Source of the DNA: Pomphorhynchus laevis
Taxonomy: Eukaryota > Acanthocephala > Palaeacanthocephala > Echinorhynchida > Pomphorhynchidae
Assembly: GCA_012934845.2 (NCBI GenBank)
Contig: WNNJ02003285.1
Location: 1-64,000 of the forward strand
Direction of reading: 5' to 3'
Length of the DNA: 64,000 bases
This document shows, in pieces, positions 9,461 to 24,400 of this stretch; the stretch's first letter is position 1; each line of letters starts with the position of its first letter. A program made the position numbers and the translations under genes. A model generated the notes under the pieces. It did not search any database. It was not told the origin of the DNA and worked only from the letters and a program-made list of their open reading frames with translations.

Positions 9461-12400
9461 GTACGTGCCTCACTGCTTAAGATTCTAAATATGGCATATT
9501 TTTAGAAAAATGACTACTTGATTTTTACTGCACTAAACTAGACGTATTTATGATTTTGATATATTTAAAAAATATTGGACAAATTTAATTCTTGAATAAT
9601 ATCGCCTCTTATTTGAAAATTATCAGACAAATTTAATTCCTAAATCAGCCGTTTACCAACAAGTCGTTGCTTTGAAACATCATTGGAATTACAATTTAAT
9701 TATTTCTGTACTAGGTTCTATAATTATACCGTGGTAGTTAGTAAAGCGAGTTAGAACTCTATAGAATAGTTATTCTTTTCGATTATTTGCTTCGTTTATT
9801 AATTAAATTTTTAATTAATAAAAAATTCATTTTCACATGCATGTTTTGGTTTATAAAGAGTATACTAAACGAATTATTTAATATCTAAACATGTTTGTGT
9901 TCAGCAATCGGTCAGCAGATATCTGGGACTACAATAAAATTCGATCCGGTTGTTTCAATTGACAATGTTAAGAAGGGAGCCGTTAATCAAAAGCAGAATA
10001 TCAAATTTATGTCTATCTCCGCCATGACACAGTATCAAACAAAATCGTTTGAAGTTTGTCTCTTCAATGTTAATCAATTTTATGCCTTGATTATTTAAGG
10101 AATTGCGATTAGAAGATTATGCGGCTAATCGAAAAACATCTAACTTAGCTAGTTCGTTTTTTAAACCTGCTCTAGGTTTGCTAATTTTTGTTAATTACAT
10201 ACTATCTTAATAAATACAGGAACGACGAATGCTTTTGGAACGGCTACCACTAGCTCTTCTGCATCGTCCTGGTTCAATAAATCATTTGGTGGTATATCGA
10301 GCAGTCCTGCGATCACATCAACGAGCGCATTTGGCTTGGTATCAAAAGTAAGTTTACATTTTGTTATTCGATAAAATTGGCCATAAACTGGTAGTATTAA
10401 GGTTTTATAAGAAACATTGAACTAATATCTGCTATTGTTATTAATTTTTCTTTTGTAAATTTAAAGTAATGAAGTATTTAAAAATTAATAAATAAACCAT
10501 AAAACAACGAAAAGCCTTCCGAATATAAATAAAATTAATTAAAAAACAAGAAAATAAGTTGTAAAATTGAAATGAAACTAAACAAAAAAATTTAACTTTA
10601 AAAACTTTGAAATTTTAAATATGAGAAAAAATGCTAAAACGAAAAGAAGTGTATTTTAATTAATAAAACACAAAATAAAATTATTTATTATTAATTTTAT
10701 TTAAATATAAATATTAGAAAAACACATTAAAATATAATGAGAAAACTAATATTTAATTTCAAATTTAAATCAGCTTTGTTATTGACCATTATCTTTATTG
10801 CATAATATTTCGTTTTTATATTTATATTTTTTATATTTTTATATTTTAAATATTCAGAATATTAAAAGACTAATCTATAACACGTGACTGCTAATCATGT
10901 TCAAATTATTAAGTATTATTTTCTTTGTTTCTATAAGTTTGCAAACTATAATAAAATAAGAAGGAAATGAGTATTTTTATTAAATGATTTAGCCTTTATT
11001 TACTCCGGGTACATTTGGTGGACTTGCTACTAATCCAACGACGACAACTTCAAGTGGATTTATATTTGGAACTGGGACAACAACTACAGCACCATCCGGA
11101 ATATTTGGAAAACCAATCGCGGTAAATTGATTTTCCTGTGCCTTTGATCAAATTTAGTTTATTCGTTTGTAGCTTTGAAATTTGTGACTTTAAGCAAACA
11201 ATAACTTTGAGCAAATTCCTGTTTGTTATATTTTCTTAGTTGCTTGATAATCTTTTTGCAATCGATCAGGTTTTTACATTTTTTTCGTGTAGGTTTATGC
11301 TATTATTGCAATTATGATACAAATTCTAACCTCAATATTTACGGATTAAGTTCTTTGCGTTAAATAGATATACTAAGTTTTGAATGAACGAATGATACAA
11401 AGTTGTCGAAGTATCATCAGCAGTTACAGTGACCTACGCGACAATGGGAAATTACGATTTCCGTCAAAAAAATTAATTGTATTGATTGCTGTTTTGACTA
11501 TCTTAGTTTTCTATGATGGTAGCAGCATTATTTGCAAATTAGCATATATTTGCGCACTAACGTATCTCATCGGAATGCTTTAAATGTTTTTAAAATAATT
11601 AAAATATTAATTATTTTACATATTTTAATGTTTTGTATTTTCCCATAATTTATGAGAACAGTATTTTTTTTAAATATCTTTTTAATATTCTTCATATTTT
11701 TCTATTTCGGATTTCTTATCATCTATTATTTTACCGTTTCGAAATTATCATTTAAATCGGAAAATAAGAATTTGATTAGCTGATTAGTATACGAATTTGT
11801 ATTTGGTTATTTGATTTAGTTTTTACTTAACAAACTTTAAATTTTTTAAACGTTTTTCATATTCAGACATTTCCCTTTTGTCGCAATCAAAAGCCTATAT
11901 TGGAAGGTAATCGAGTGAAGCAAGCATGGCTTTGGCGTTCCTCTCATTAGAGCGACGAAGATGCGCTAATATAACCATGTAACAGTCACTGCGCATCAAG
12001 TTCCGCTTGTTCGGCTCATATTATTCGCAACACGCTTGATCAACCGGTTTACATCGTCGTTCCATCCACCAGAGGTCTCCACTACAGCGGCTAAAAACAT
12101 GTATCTCGCTGCTTCGATCCTATTATTATATTTCTTGTTCTTGACCTTGACAGCTTAATACGTGATAACGGCGGGTTGTACGTTGGCGGCGGAGTGACGG
12201 TATGTGGATTGTTGGGGTGGGTTACTTAATTCATCGCACTTTCAGGTCTACATTATTCGAGCTGATTGTACGGCTGCGAATACCACGTCGCGAATAGCGT
12301 TATGCCGCAGTCCTTTGATAACCTTCGAACTTGAAAGGGAGCGAGTGCATTCTTCTCTTATCTGCGATACACATGCAGCGACCGCATCAATAGTCCTTTA

Positions 12401-15400
12401 CGTACAAGGGAATTCCAAGCCACATTCTAACCAGTTCATGTTCACGAAAGTGTTCTCTAAAACCTCCTCTGATAGTATGGTCATGCAACCATTTACGGCT
12501 TCCGGAGGCCCGATTAACTCGATCTTTCGCTAATTTAGCTAGAGCACCATAACCTTGAAGCTCGCATCGAGCCAGCTGAGTGCGAATGTGATTGCCGATG
12601 GCGTCTTGCCGACTTTGCCGTCGTCTAGGTACCACATGCTGAGGTTTATTCTGGGGATATGGGATACATGTTTAATTGTACTCCTAATAACCAACGAGAA
12701 GTAGAACGGCCCCAATTTATCTCCTTTCTGGACTTCTTCACATGAGTTAAGAGGGTAGAGTGACCCGAAACGAAAGAGTGCCTTGCACTTGTACGTAGAG
12801 TCAAACCACGGCAAGAGCTCTGGAACATTCTCTCCAATCACTGCCCATAAGTTTGCTTGGACACAGTTGAATGCGTTCGAAATGTCGATCTTCATCCAGG
12901 TTTAGTTGTTGTCGTTGGCGTGTTGCACGTGGAGTCGTCTAACGTTGTTAACGATCTTTTCCACTGTGCTAGCCTAATTGTGTTGGTTGTAATAGGCTGG
13001 TAAAGCGTTTGCGGAGTTGAAAACAGACCCACTTCGAACATAAAAGAAAGATTTTCGCCGGCGGCTATTGATCTTATAACCCCGTCCTCTTTTGGCAGTG
13101 CGATTATGTTCTGGTCGACGAACTAAAGCGCTACTTCAGAAGGTGCGTTTCATGCAAAGCGATGGTTTACAAGATGCGTCAAATTCTCAGCTAGTGATCC
13201 TCTGCTATTCGCTCGTAACATATTCTGGAGATGATCCAGTTTTAGCTTTAGTTTTAGCACAAGACGCTGATGGGGATGAGTTGAGCGCATTAAAGGCTGT
13301 TTCGCGACTTTTAATTATTGACAAAGACGGATTGACCGAACACCGTTCTGTAAGACTATTTGGTGAGAGCGGTTGGTTATAGCAGCTGCTGTACGTTGGA
13401 GGATGTATACTTTGCAAGAGTGCCGTGCTTGTGCAGATGGGATGATATTCCGACTGAAATTAGGCGCTGGACTGCTTTCCAGTAATTTCCGTGTTTGGCC
13501 AGGCTGGCACAAGCGAGTTCTGACTCTTCGTTCGGTTATCGATTTTCATTTTTGCGTGGCGTCGCTCTCATTGATGCAAATCCGATAAGTTGTCGCGTAA
13601 GCTCTTATTGACTCGCAAATGTGCTTTTCGACCTTATGTCGACCTTTGCATGTTGTGGGTATTGAGCAACTAAATCACGATTTTGCGAAAACCAGAAACT
13701 TTATTCATAAACCGTTATCTCCGATTATGAGTGCGAGTTTAATGTTGTCACATAAATGGATGGCTGCTAGGACCCTTTGGCAATTCTTTGCGCCAGCATG
13801 ATTGAAGACACGATAGACGTTTTGAATTGTCGACTCGAACGTTTGAAATTGCAAATGGTGATTTGATGACATATGTGATGGGTCCGCTGGATTAAGCCTC
13901 TGGCGCATGATCGAATCAGCTATGAAGGAATCTCTCGTCCGATCTGGACATCTTGCACCTCCGAACTTGTGAAGGCGAAACCATGCACAAGAGGTTAAGG
14001 CAATGTCTTTCTGGCAGAGGTGACAATGACATTTTCCTCCTTCCATTTGTGTAGTTAATTGTGTTGTATCTTTACAATTAATTAAAATTACTTGTCGAAA
14101 TTACTGTTCAAAATAGTTGTAAGCACGTTGGAAATCTCCACGATCACAATTCTTTGCTCTTTCATTGTGTTATATAATTGCTTGTAAGTATCTATATTGT
14201 TTTTTTAAGCTGTAAATATTTTTAGTGATCTTTAAACTTTTTAAGTTTAAACTTTAATCTCTTATCCAGCAAACTTTAAGAACTTTATTTTATCATCACA
14301 ATCGAGAGCCTTAATGTCATGACAAATTTATCAACAGAAAATATATTTAATATTTGATCTCACATTTTACTATGAAATATCGACTTTTTAAAAACGAAAT
14401 ACGCATTTTGGTTTATATACGTCACATGCATTAATTTGATTTTATATAAGAACTTCTATATGATCACACAATGTATAAGATTAAAGAGTAGTGCCTAAAA
14501 AACAGTACAATAATTTTTAATATAATTTTAATAATTGTTTAAAATTAAAAATATATTTTTTACTGGGAAATATCACCTTTTTGGTAATGTAGTCAACATC
14601 AACTAGTATATTTGGTACACCAACAACAAACACAACAACTTCAAAATTCGGAAACATGTTTGGCACTTCACTAACCCCGGCATCGACTTCAGCACCAAGC
14701 TTATTTCGTAAGATTTTTTATTCAAGAAATTCAATTAAATGTTCTGCCAATGTTTAGCGTCTTTCGGTAGTGGCTTAGCAACTTCGAATTCATTAGCTAC
14801 GACAACGGCTAGTGGTGGTCTTTTTGGCACTAAGCCTTTTGGATCGACGCCCACGTTTGGAACTTCAGGAAGCTTATTCGGTTCATCTACTGCCACTTCT
14901 CAACCGGCTAATGCAACAATGCCTGTTGCTACTACTCAATCTTCTTTTTTATTCGGCGGGACTAATAAACGTAAATAAACATTTTATTTTTCTACTTTTA
15001 GTATTTTTGGTCTTTAGCATTGACGAGTCTTTTTGGTAGTCAGACATCGACAAGCGGAACGTCGTCATTTTTTGGAGGTCAATCTATACAACAAGCAAGC
15101 CAAGTTCCAATTGCATCTTCAGGCACGACTGGCAGTATTTTTAGTAGTCAATCTTCTGCTGCAGGTGTATCAGCTCAACCACTTTCATCTCTCCTTTACT
15201 TCGCATCTAAAGATAAAGACCCCGAAGTGGCAAAGCGGTCCGCACAAATGCTTCTAAGAGCACAGTGCTACTCTTACAGCAACGACCCTATTTTTAATGA
15301 CTACGTGGTATAAATTGTTTTAATTTATATTTTTTAACTAAAAATTGTTTTAGCCCAATTCGACTACGGATAAATCATCTCTAATTGGTCAGCTTTCAAT

Positions 15401-18400
15401 GACAGTAGGTAAAGCTGAGGCTAGCACACCCGAACCACTTGCACATCGAGTCCGTTTCTTGCTTCCCAAACCCATTAATTCGAGTAGTCTTTACCCTGTT
15501 AGCGGTGCAAGTCGTGAGACTGGCAAAACATCATTTTCCGAACAAAGACATAATCGATCCATAGAACTGAAACGTCTTATTCTTCCCCAGCGTAGCGCAA
15601 AGAATTCTCAGTTATCTTCGACAAAGTCGAAAGAAGAGATTAACGCCTCTGACTTAACATTAGAAGATTTTCTGTCAAATTCATCTCCATCACAGCATTC
15701 GTTTGGACTATATCCTAGAATTGAAACAGTAGAAACAACACCATCAGCAAAAGAGGATACTAAGCCATTATTTGATTGCTGTGTAAAGTTAACAAGACCA
15801 GGCTATAAGACATGTCCGCCTATCTACAAGCTTATTCTCGATCCAGAGACAAATTCCTGTATAATATCAGACTTTGCAATATATAGGGAAGGATATGGGA
15901 GTATTACTTGGCCAGGTATTACTGATGTAGCAAATTTTGATCTCGATAGCATTGGTAAGTAGTGAAGAGTTTACTTTTGAAAGTTTATAAATTTATGTTT
16001 ATAATTGTTTGTATAAACGATTCAAAACTAAATCGTTTAAATAATGCTAAAACTTGAAAGTTGTATGGCTACGCTGTTCTATTTAACGTTATTAGTATGT
16101 AATTATCATTGACGATTTTAATTGATTTTCATCATTTTTGATGTCAAAGCCATATGTATGTGAAAAATATAGCTGCGTTTGTACTCATATCTTAATTTGT
16201 TTATTTGTGTTCGCGAGATTTTTCTGTAAATCCTAACCTTAAAATTTTATTGAAGATATCCATTAAGTAATCCATTTCCTCGAATTTAGAAAATGATAAT
16301 TTATAAAGACAAAGGAAAATCAAAAACTAAAGGATTATTTAATATTTCAATGGCAACTGTCATCATTATCAGGAAAAGAAAATTTTTACAATATTGCAAT
16401 ACTGTAACAATAATAATTATAGTATTGCAATATTGTAAAAATTTTCTATTCCTGATAATGATGACAGTAGCCATTGAAATATTAAATAATCCTTTAGTTT
16501 TTTATTTTCCTTTGTTTCTATAAATTAACATTTCAAAATTTAATATTCAATATTAATGTTGAAATATTAAATATTAGTATTAAATATTAGTATTAATATC
16601 GAAATATAATATTCCTAATTTTGTTTGCATACGTCAATCAAGCGAACAATATAATATGAAAAATTATTTTTCTATTATATTGCAAATTAAATCATATATA
16701 TATTGTATATAATATATTTATATATGTATTTATATGCTATATATGTTATATATGTTATATGTTATATATGTTATATATGCTTGCATATAGTATATATTTA
16801 TTTTATTTACGATAAGATAATAAGATAATCATATGATATATTGCAATATTACAAACTTAATATTACCAGTATGAAAATTTCAATATAAATATTGAAATTT
16901 TAAATATTAGTATTAAATATTTAATATTAATATCGAAATATAATATTCCTAATTTTGTTTGCACATGTCAATCAAGCGAACAAATAATCAAGTGTATCGT
17001 ATTACATTTTATCTAATGGTCTTTACAATCATAAATATTTTACCTTTAAAAAATTATTATCAATAGTAAAATATTAATTCTGCAATTAATTATATAATAT
17101 AAACAGCATGCGTGTGTAAATACGATCGTAATTATGAATTTAATGTTTTTATATTTCACGCAACGATAATAAATATTTAATGATATTAAGAGATTGATAT
17201 TTAGTGATAAAGTGGTATAAATACCACTTGAGATAAAGTGGTATAAAACATATTATTATATTTTGCATGATGTAGAAAATAAATACAGTTTAACTAAATG
17301 AATTAACATGTTCCATTAAGCATAATTAATAACAATAAAATGTTAATTTATAGGAACCAAAAAAATCAAAGACAAAAATATTATTCAATATTTAAATGGC
17401 AACTGCCATCATTATCATCAGGAAATTTTTCAGTTTTTCCACTTTATGAAACTGTAAAAATTTGTTCCTGATAGTGATGGCAGTCGCCATTAAAATATTG
17501 AATAATTATTTTGTCTTTGATTTTCCTTTGTTTCTATAAATTGACATTTCAAAATTTAATATGCTTGCATATAATATATTACATTTTCACTAATGGTCTT
17601 TACAATCATAAATATAATACTTTTAACAAATTATTTTTCTATTTAGTGTTTATACGAAGAAAAGAGGTAATCGTTTATCCTGACGATGATAATAAACCTC
17701 CAGAGAATGAAGGACTAAATAAGCCAGCTGAAATTACACTACACTCAGTTTTTCCATTAGATAAATTTACAGGGCAAGCAATTAAAGATGCTCATCAATT
17801 AGATGAGATGAATTACACACAGTTCCTCGAAGATGCCACAACTAGAATGGGGGCACATTTTGTTGATTACCTATCAGCTACTGGATCATGGACATTCAAG
17901 GTATTTTGTCTTTTAAATATTTCGTCTATTTTTGTTAAGTATTGCATAATATTGAGACAATGTTCATTTATGAGATACTAATGTTGGAATGTGTAATTTA
18001 ATAATTTAAATTTTTTAGATAAATATTAATTTCGCTTTTAATTTTCATTTTGAGAGATCCCGAAAATATTGAAACTTTTCTATTCCGTTACATTATTGCA
18101 TTGTCATTTGAAAAGTGAATATTTTTTTTCAGAATAGAATGTCAATATGTAAATTTTCAAGATATTTAATGCATTTTGATAAATAGAACATTTTTTAATA
18201 TTTAACTTTTATTTCTAGAAATTAAATATTTAAAATTAAAGCAATAGTATGTTGTTAATTTGGTACATATAATTTTACGTTGTTTTTAATTTACGATGTA
18301 ATCCTTAAGCATTAACTCACGATAATACAATAAAGTTATACATCTTTTGAGTTATTAAATAATTTGTTAATTAATAATAAATTAATATTATTACCGGTGA

Positions 18401-21400
18401 ATTACTGGAGAGATATTATTATTTAAGTCGCTTTCAATTTGGGACCAAAATATAATTTTAGACTTGGAAATACAAAGGTATTTTCACTAAATTAAGCGCC
18501 TTATATTCATACCATTGGTGGACTATAATTGATATTGTAATCGAACAATCGCTTTCGAAAAGTACTGGAAGCTTTAAAATAAATGATTCTGATCTATTTA
18601 CTAAATGGGCAGTTTTGAACAAAAAATATTTTTTTATTTAGAATCAACAGAAAAACGCAACACATTTTGTTTATTAACTCAAACTGTGTTAATTCCATAA
18701 CAATTATGTTGAAGAAATTGTATTGATTTTACTGATGATGCAGTTACTAGCGAAATTTAAAAATAATTTGGTGTTTTGAATTCGGATAAACTTTATATCA
18801 GGACCCAGCTGAACCCGTAATAATGTTATGCACCTTGAGGATTTTTCACCTTTTTTACGAGCTAGTTTCTTGACAACTGCTTCTAGAATAAAATGAGTGT
18901 TTTTACTACATCCTCCTATGTTTGAAATAACTACCGGCATAAATGTACGTTTGTCGATATGAGATACATGCTCACCGTATTTGACGTATTTTCGGTTTTC
19001 GTGATAAAATAGCATGTTTGTCGTGATATATTGGAAGATGACAGAACATTAAATATTGATACGTCCAAATAGGAGTGTTCAGTACGTTCTCTCGATATTT
19101 CTTAGCATGCTACATAGAGTCTTGCTCTGCTGTTGATTGTCGTTGTGTTGTTATTAAATATCATACCATTCAGTACTGACTGTAGAGTTGGCTCAATTTC
19201 AATATACGTAATACTTCGGTTAAAGTGCTGGCGATAAAATCTTTGACAATATTATGTATTTTCATCGGTGTACCACCTACACGACAAGACATGGAGTGAT
19301 CGAGATTAAAAAGTTCGCCACAAGGACACATTCTAGGACTATTTGATGGATCAAATCCTAATCCAACAACGAGATCATCTTTGAATGTCATTTTGTTTAG
19401 ACTTTTGAATTCGCTTGATAGATGATTACTGATCCATTAAACTGATCTTGTATGTGAAAAAAATTCTAGAAATGTTATCGTATTATTATCAAGCTTCCGA
19501 GAACCATGTTGTTTGAACGTTTTTGCATCCAGTTGTTGCTGATGTCTAAATTCACTAAACACATGTTGAAATGCTTCATCTCTTGTAATATTGTATTTGT
19601 GTATGCTGATTTGCAGGTTTTGTTCGGTACTAAATATTCCTAAACCACCTTCCTTACATTGTATTTGAGAGATTAATTTCATGTCAAATGTCCTGTGATA
19701 GCCGTAATAAATTTTCCGAAAAAGAGGTTTAAGTAGTTCAGGGTAGACCTCGCACGTGCGAAATATGAATTGCCATTTATGTTAAAGAGCTTTTATAAGC
19801 GCAATAAGCAATGTGTGGCTCTGTTTCAGCAACCAAGCATAATTTTCTACTCATTCATTGATTTTTGAATCAAGTTTTACCCGAACAAAACAATCAGTAC
19901 CGAGAAACGTAGCTCCATCTGATTTAATTGTAATGTTGGTATGATTGAATGTCATTTGATCCTTTTTCTTATTATCTTGATGAGCCAGTAGTGTGCATTT
20001 AAGTTCATTAGGATGGGATTCATATTTTGGTTATCATATTATCTCTTTAATACAAAAGCGTATTGATAGTATTATACCGTTTTGCAGAATATATAATTAC
20101 TTTTAGCGATACTTTGCATCTTTGCAAAAAGTAATCTGAATTTTTTTAAAGGTATTTTAGTGGTATATTAGTGGTAATCTCATTTTATTTTTCAATTACG
20201 CAGGTTGATCATTTCACACGGTATGGTCTTAATCCACAAGATAGTCACGTTGATCCAGAATATAAATTTGCAACCAACAGCATGTACTGTTGGCAAAATA
20301 AAAACGGTAGAATTATATTTAATAATCGATTATTTCAATGTGATTTTAGAGAAAGATTTGAAATGCCCCGGCAACTTCTCTCCAGATGCATATTCAACGG
20401 GTATTTTTTAAACAAAAATCATTGTACATGAAATTGTTTTGAAAAACATTTTGAAAATTCTTTGAAAAATACATTTAATTTTTTATATTAAATAGACACA
20501 ATTACTTTACAGAAACTTCTTATTCTACTTTAATTTATAATTGTAGCCGATTTAATTTAGCACATTTGAAGATGAAGCATTTATAACATTAAATCAAAAT
20601 TATTTATTTTATATATTTTATATATGTTTTTATTATAGTATAAAAAAATATTAAAGTCCCTTTGCAACCTTTCATTTTCTGTTAACAGTTATAAAAACAA
20701 TAAATCATTTTTTTGCGTATGAAAATGAAGAAATGCTAGTTGTCGAGAGGCTACTTTTTGCCAGCAGCCTCTCGACTACTAGCAAAAAGTTGTCATACAA
20801 TAAATTAATTTTCGTGTATGCTACTTGGGGTTCATACTTGACTACATAATTGATAACGCAGACGGAATGATTGGTTAAGAAAGTGCAGTGATGGTAGTTT
20901 TGAAAGATAAATAATCTATATGGATTAATGGAATTGTGGAAAGTATGGGAAATTGTGATAAGTAGGAATAGGAATAGTTAGTGTGTTACAAAATCTGCAG
21001 AGACTCGAACGACCATGACTAGGAATAAGGATGATGCAACGTTTGTCATAAAACCGTGTTGGTGAGCTCGAACTATAAATTATATTTTTGAGTGTTTTTG
21101 TTTTAGACATGGATTTTGTAAAAACAAATTTCGCTTGAACTATAAAGCGAAAACTTTTTATGGATGGATAATAAATTATATACTTTGTATTAGAATAATA
21201 TACTAAATAATTAAAGTAAATTAAACCCGCTTTTGTTTATATGAATAAAATACTTAAAGTAATAAAAGACATAAATTTGAACAAATTTAAAATCTTTAGC
21301 GTAAAGTTTTTTACGGTTTTTGTATTAGAATAAGATACACTAGTATTAGTGTATACACTTACAGTGTATAAGTATAATATCTTACACTTATTAGTATAAG

Positions 21401-24400
21401 ATACTATATAATCAAATGTAATCAGAGGAATACGACCTTAGCACGTATTGGGCTCCGCTGCTGTGTTGGGTAGAGGAGTTAGGGATCGAAACCTGATAGC
21501 ATAGCAGTTCCTTCTGATGACCTCTAATTCTTATTCTGATACAACGTCTGTTATTTATTAGTCAATTCATAAAATTGACTTTTATTTTGAATTTCAATTT
21601 CAAATGTTAACATTTTGATAAATTAACATTTGTTTAAGTAACAATTAAAAATGTTTTGAATGTTAAAAATGTTATAATTAAGAATGTTGTTGTAAATGTT
21701 AAATGATTTATAATCTTTATATTTAATTTAGTTAGTATAAAATACACAGACTCAGTTCGCTAATCTGATTGATAATAATAAATCATTATAAATTATTTTA
21801 TTAAGAGCAATATAAAATATTAATGCCTTTTAATATTAAGTATTAATCAACATTTATAATTTAATATATAATTGTTATTAAATATTTCATAAATATTATT
21901 AACATTATATTAGTAAGGCGATACCGCGGTAAGAGTCAGGTTTGAAGTAGTTACCGGATCTATTTTGAAATACCTTCAAAATTGACTGCTGCTAATACAT
22001 AGGGCATGATTACGAATAATATTCTGTTAAATAATTTCCAATATTAATAATTTGACCAGCAAGGCGTATGGTTTAATTGAATGTAACATTATTTTAAAGA
22101 AACGAATGTTGTCATGGAACGATAGTTTGGCGAGGTTTTGCAAACGAATGTACTGGTTAGAGTTTTACAGCCTTTTGTTCAAGTCAGATGAAGAGACCAT
22201 ATGTTAGTAAGGAGAAAAACTAAATATTTATAGCAATTTGTGAATTCTATTGATTGTCGTTTAATTTGAGTTTGCCGGCACGGTATAATCGACTACTATG
22301 GCGGAACTTGATTGTTTGGTCTTAAGAGTTTTTACTGTCAAATCCTTATGGGTACGGTTTGAGTTTATCTAGTAAAGCTTGCTAGGACAATCAGAACATA
22401 TTAAAAGGCCATCGACGAATAATATTATTTTAGATTTTGAAAATGTAGATTGTAGAAACGATTATAGGTTGACGAGAAACAATGAGAAGATAATAGGTGG
22501 TCAAGCGGGGAGTTACACTTTTTGTTAAGCATGGTAATACCGCGATAAGGGTTAAGTTTAATGGAGCCACCGTATCCATAATATAATATTAAGTAATATT
22601 AATATTTATTAATTAAAATAAATAATTGATTAGATCAAATAAAATAAAGTATAATAATTTAATAATTTATAATATTCTGATAAATAATTTTCAATATGAT
22701 TCTATTATTTCAAAAGTACCTTGATGTGTTGGGTAGCAAGATATTAGTGCAGGTTGCTTTTTTGCATGAAGATTGAATAAAGCAAAATGAAGTTCATTGA
22801 TTGTAAAATAATTGTTAAGATAATATTTTAAAGAAAATTGGAGGACTCGCAATGTAGCTGACTGGACGGAAGGTTGAAGACAATTGGTGTAACATGAAGG
22901 ATAGAAATAAGTGGGGAAAGTCGACTTATCTAATGATTGACAGTGTGTGGTCTTTCATGCATAGATGAAGATGTTAGTGCATATAGTTTTCTTTCGAGAT
23001 GAGTTCAATTTTCACTGTGACGTTTCAGCATTATTTAACTGTCGGAGTTAACTCAGCTTTTAATTTGTAAATTCTTGTTTCTTATTAAAACATTAATAAA
23101 CTTGTTCCCAATGAAGAATTGACCGTAACATGGAAGCGTGTAGGTGACTGATTCCGGATGATTGTTTAAAGAACTTGTCGTCGAGGGTTTGCATACTGAT
23201 GGTAATGCGTTAAACGTTTTGAATGAAGTTGTTAGATGTGGTAAGAGCAATTTTCGCGATAGCTAGATTGTGTTTACGAATAATTAACCATGTACCAATT
23301 AGGTGTATCTTTATTTGCGTAGAAATTGAAGCGAATACGATATTTGCTGGATCCATTATGGTAGTAATAGGTAGTAACTGGTGAAGATAATTGGATATAA
23401 ATATCTTGAGTGTTAAAGAATAATGTCATAAGACTAAACTTTAGCGTAGAGGAATGATAGTGATGAGTATTGAAGTCATCTGCAATTATAATAGGTTGGT
23501 TTAGACTTATCTGCTAGATAAGGGTGGATAATTCACATATAATTTCACATAGGTGGATAATTCACATATAATTTCTGGGTACTTCTAAGTTGGTTGAAAG
23601 TAACATTCATGAGTTCTGAAGACCATTGAGCAATTACGTTGTTGTAAAATTCGAGAAATCCGCATTCAAATTAATTAGTAGACTTTAAGAGCGACTCTTT
23701 TCTTGATTGGCTGCAGGAATTTCGATACAATGAAAGCATACACGATAGTGTTTTAGTTAGGACAATGACATTGAGGGAAGATATAAACGATGCGAAACCG
23801 ATCGTGAGTATTTAATGTCTTCCACGTTCTAGTTGATGATTTGTATGTTGAAGTTATATAATGTTGGGAATTACGGAATAAAGTTCGAATAAAAGACGGT
23901 ATAAACGAGATTTGATGTTAAAAGAATGAGAGCAATGTTATTATTGGTGAGTGATAATATAATACTTTGATGATGGTGGAGCATACAGTCAAAAGTAAAT
24001 TGTACTTTGATAGTCACTCAGATGAACACACTGATGTATTATCAGGAAGAGCTACGACGATCCTGTCTTATAACGTATCACTTTGTGTGGTTATTTGGCT
24101 GAATGATACGGTTGAGTTTGCGTAAGTTAAAATACATTCAACTGTCCTCTTTGAAGGCACATGGGCATATATTATCTAAATATAATTTAATTCTATTATC
24201 TTAAAATAATAAAATATGATTATAATTTGACATATTATAGTTTATTGGTCATTATTACAAAAACAACTGGCAAGATTTTATATAACGATCTTTATTATTT
24301 AAACAGTTTAATATTTTAAATAACAAAGTATTTAGTAATTCTATTTAATCATCCAAAGAAATATTGTTTCTTAAATAATTTCGTATTTCTCAAATATATT

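Larger units (their letters stand above)
11890..14046 (-). mobile_element. RLE-type LINE D (R2/NeSL/CRE group), degenerate, in Nup98 intron 6
   Basis: On the - strand: a zinc-finger-like start (MEGGKCHCHLCQKDIALTSC, 14046-13985), RT motif A MKIDISNAFNCVQANL and motif B SCEEVQKGDKLGPFYFSLVI (12895-12700), motif C LSMWYLDDGKV (12660-12600), then an endonuclease-type stretch with GLRHNAIRDVVF (about 12300) and a tail FLAAVVETSGGWNDDVNRLI (about 12100-12000). A C-terminal RHN.IRD block followed by this tail is how restriction-like-endonuclease LINEs end. At 2.15 kb with several frame changes the copy is internally shortened and inactive. Clade is not resolved. Confidence 0.75.

Noticed and set aside
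9246-9473. 75-codon open frame on the - strand
   Set aside because: It is the antisense shadow of Nup98 exon 2; the sense strand has FG repeats, splice sites and phase.
12204-13801. Several + strand open frames
   Set aside because: Antisense shadows of RLE-LINE D, whose RT motifs lie on the - strand.
14812-15257. Alternative + frames over Nup98 exons 8-9
   Set aside because: Leu/Gln-rich shadows of the FG-repeat frame; the FG frame is the one that splices in phase.
21481-21500. GAAAC next to CTGATAG in the PLE module as a hammerhead core
   Set aside because: GAAAC is not conserved in the other two copies (TAAAC, CAACC), so it is unlikely to be the functional box.
23053-23250. GIY-YIG endonuclease of a PLE on the - strand (VTYTLPC...FIG)
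   Set aside because: The resemblance is limited to a few residues, the catalytic Arg/Glu spacing cannot be matched, and the neighbouring text looks more like an APE-type endonuclease. Left unassigned.
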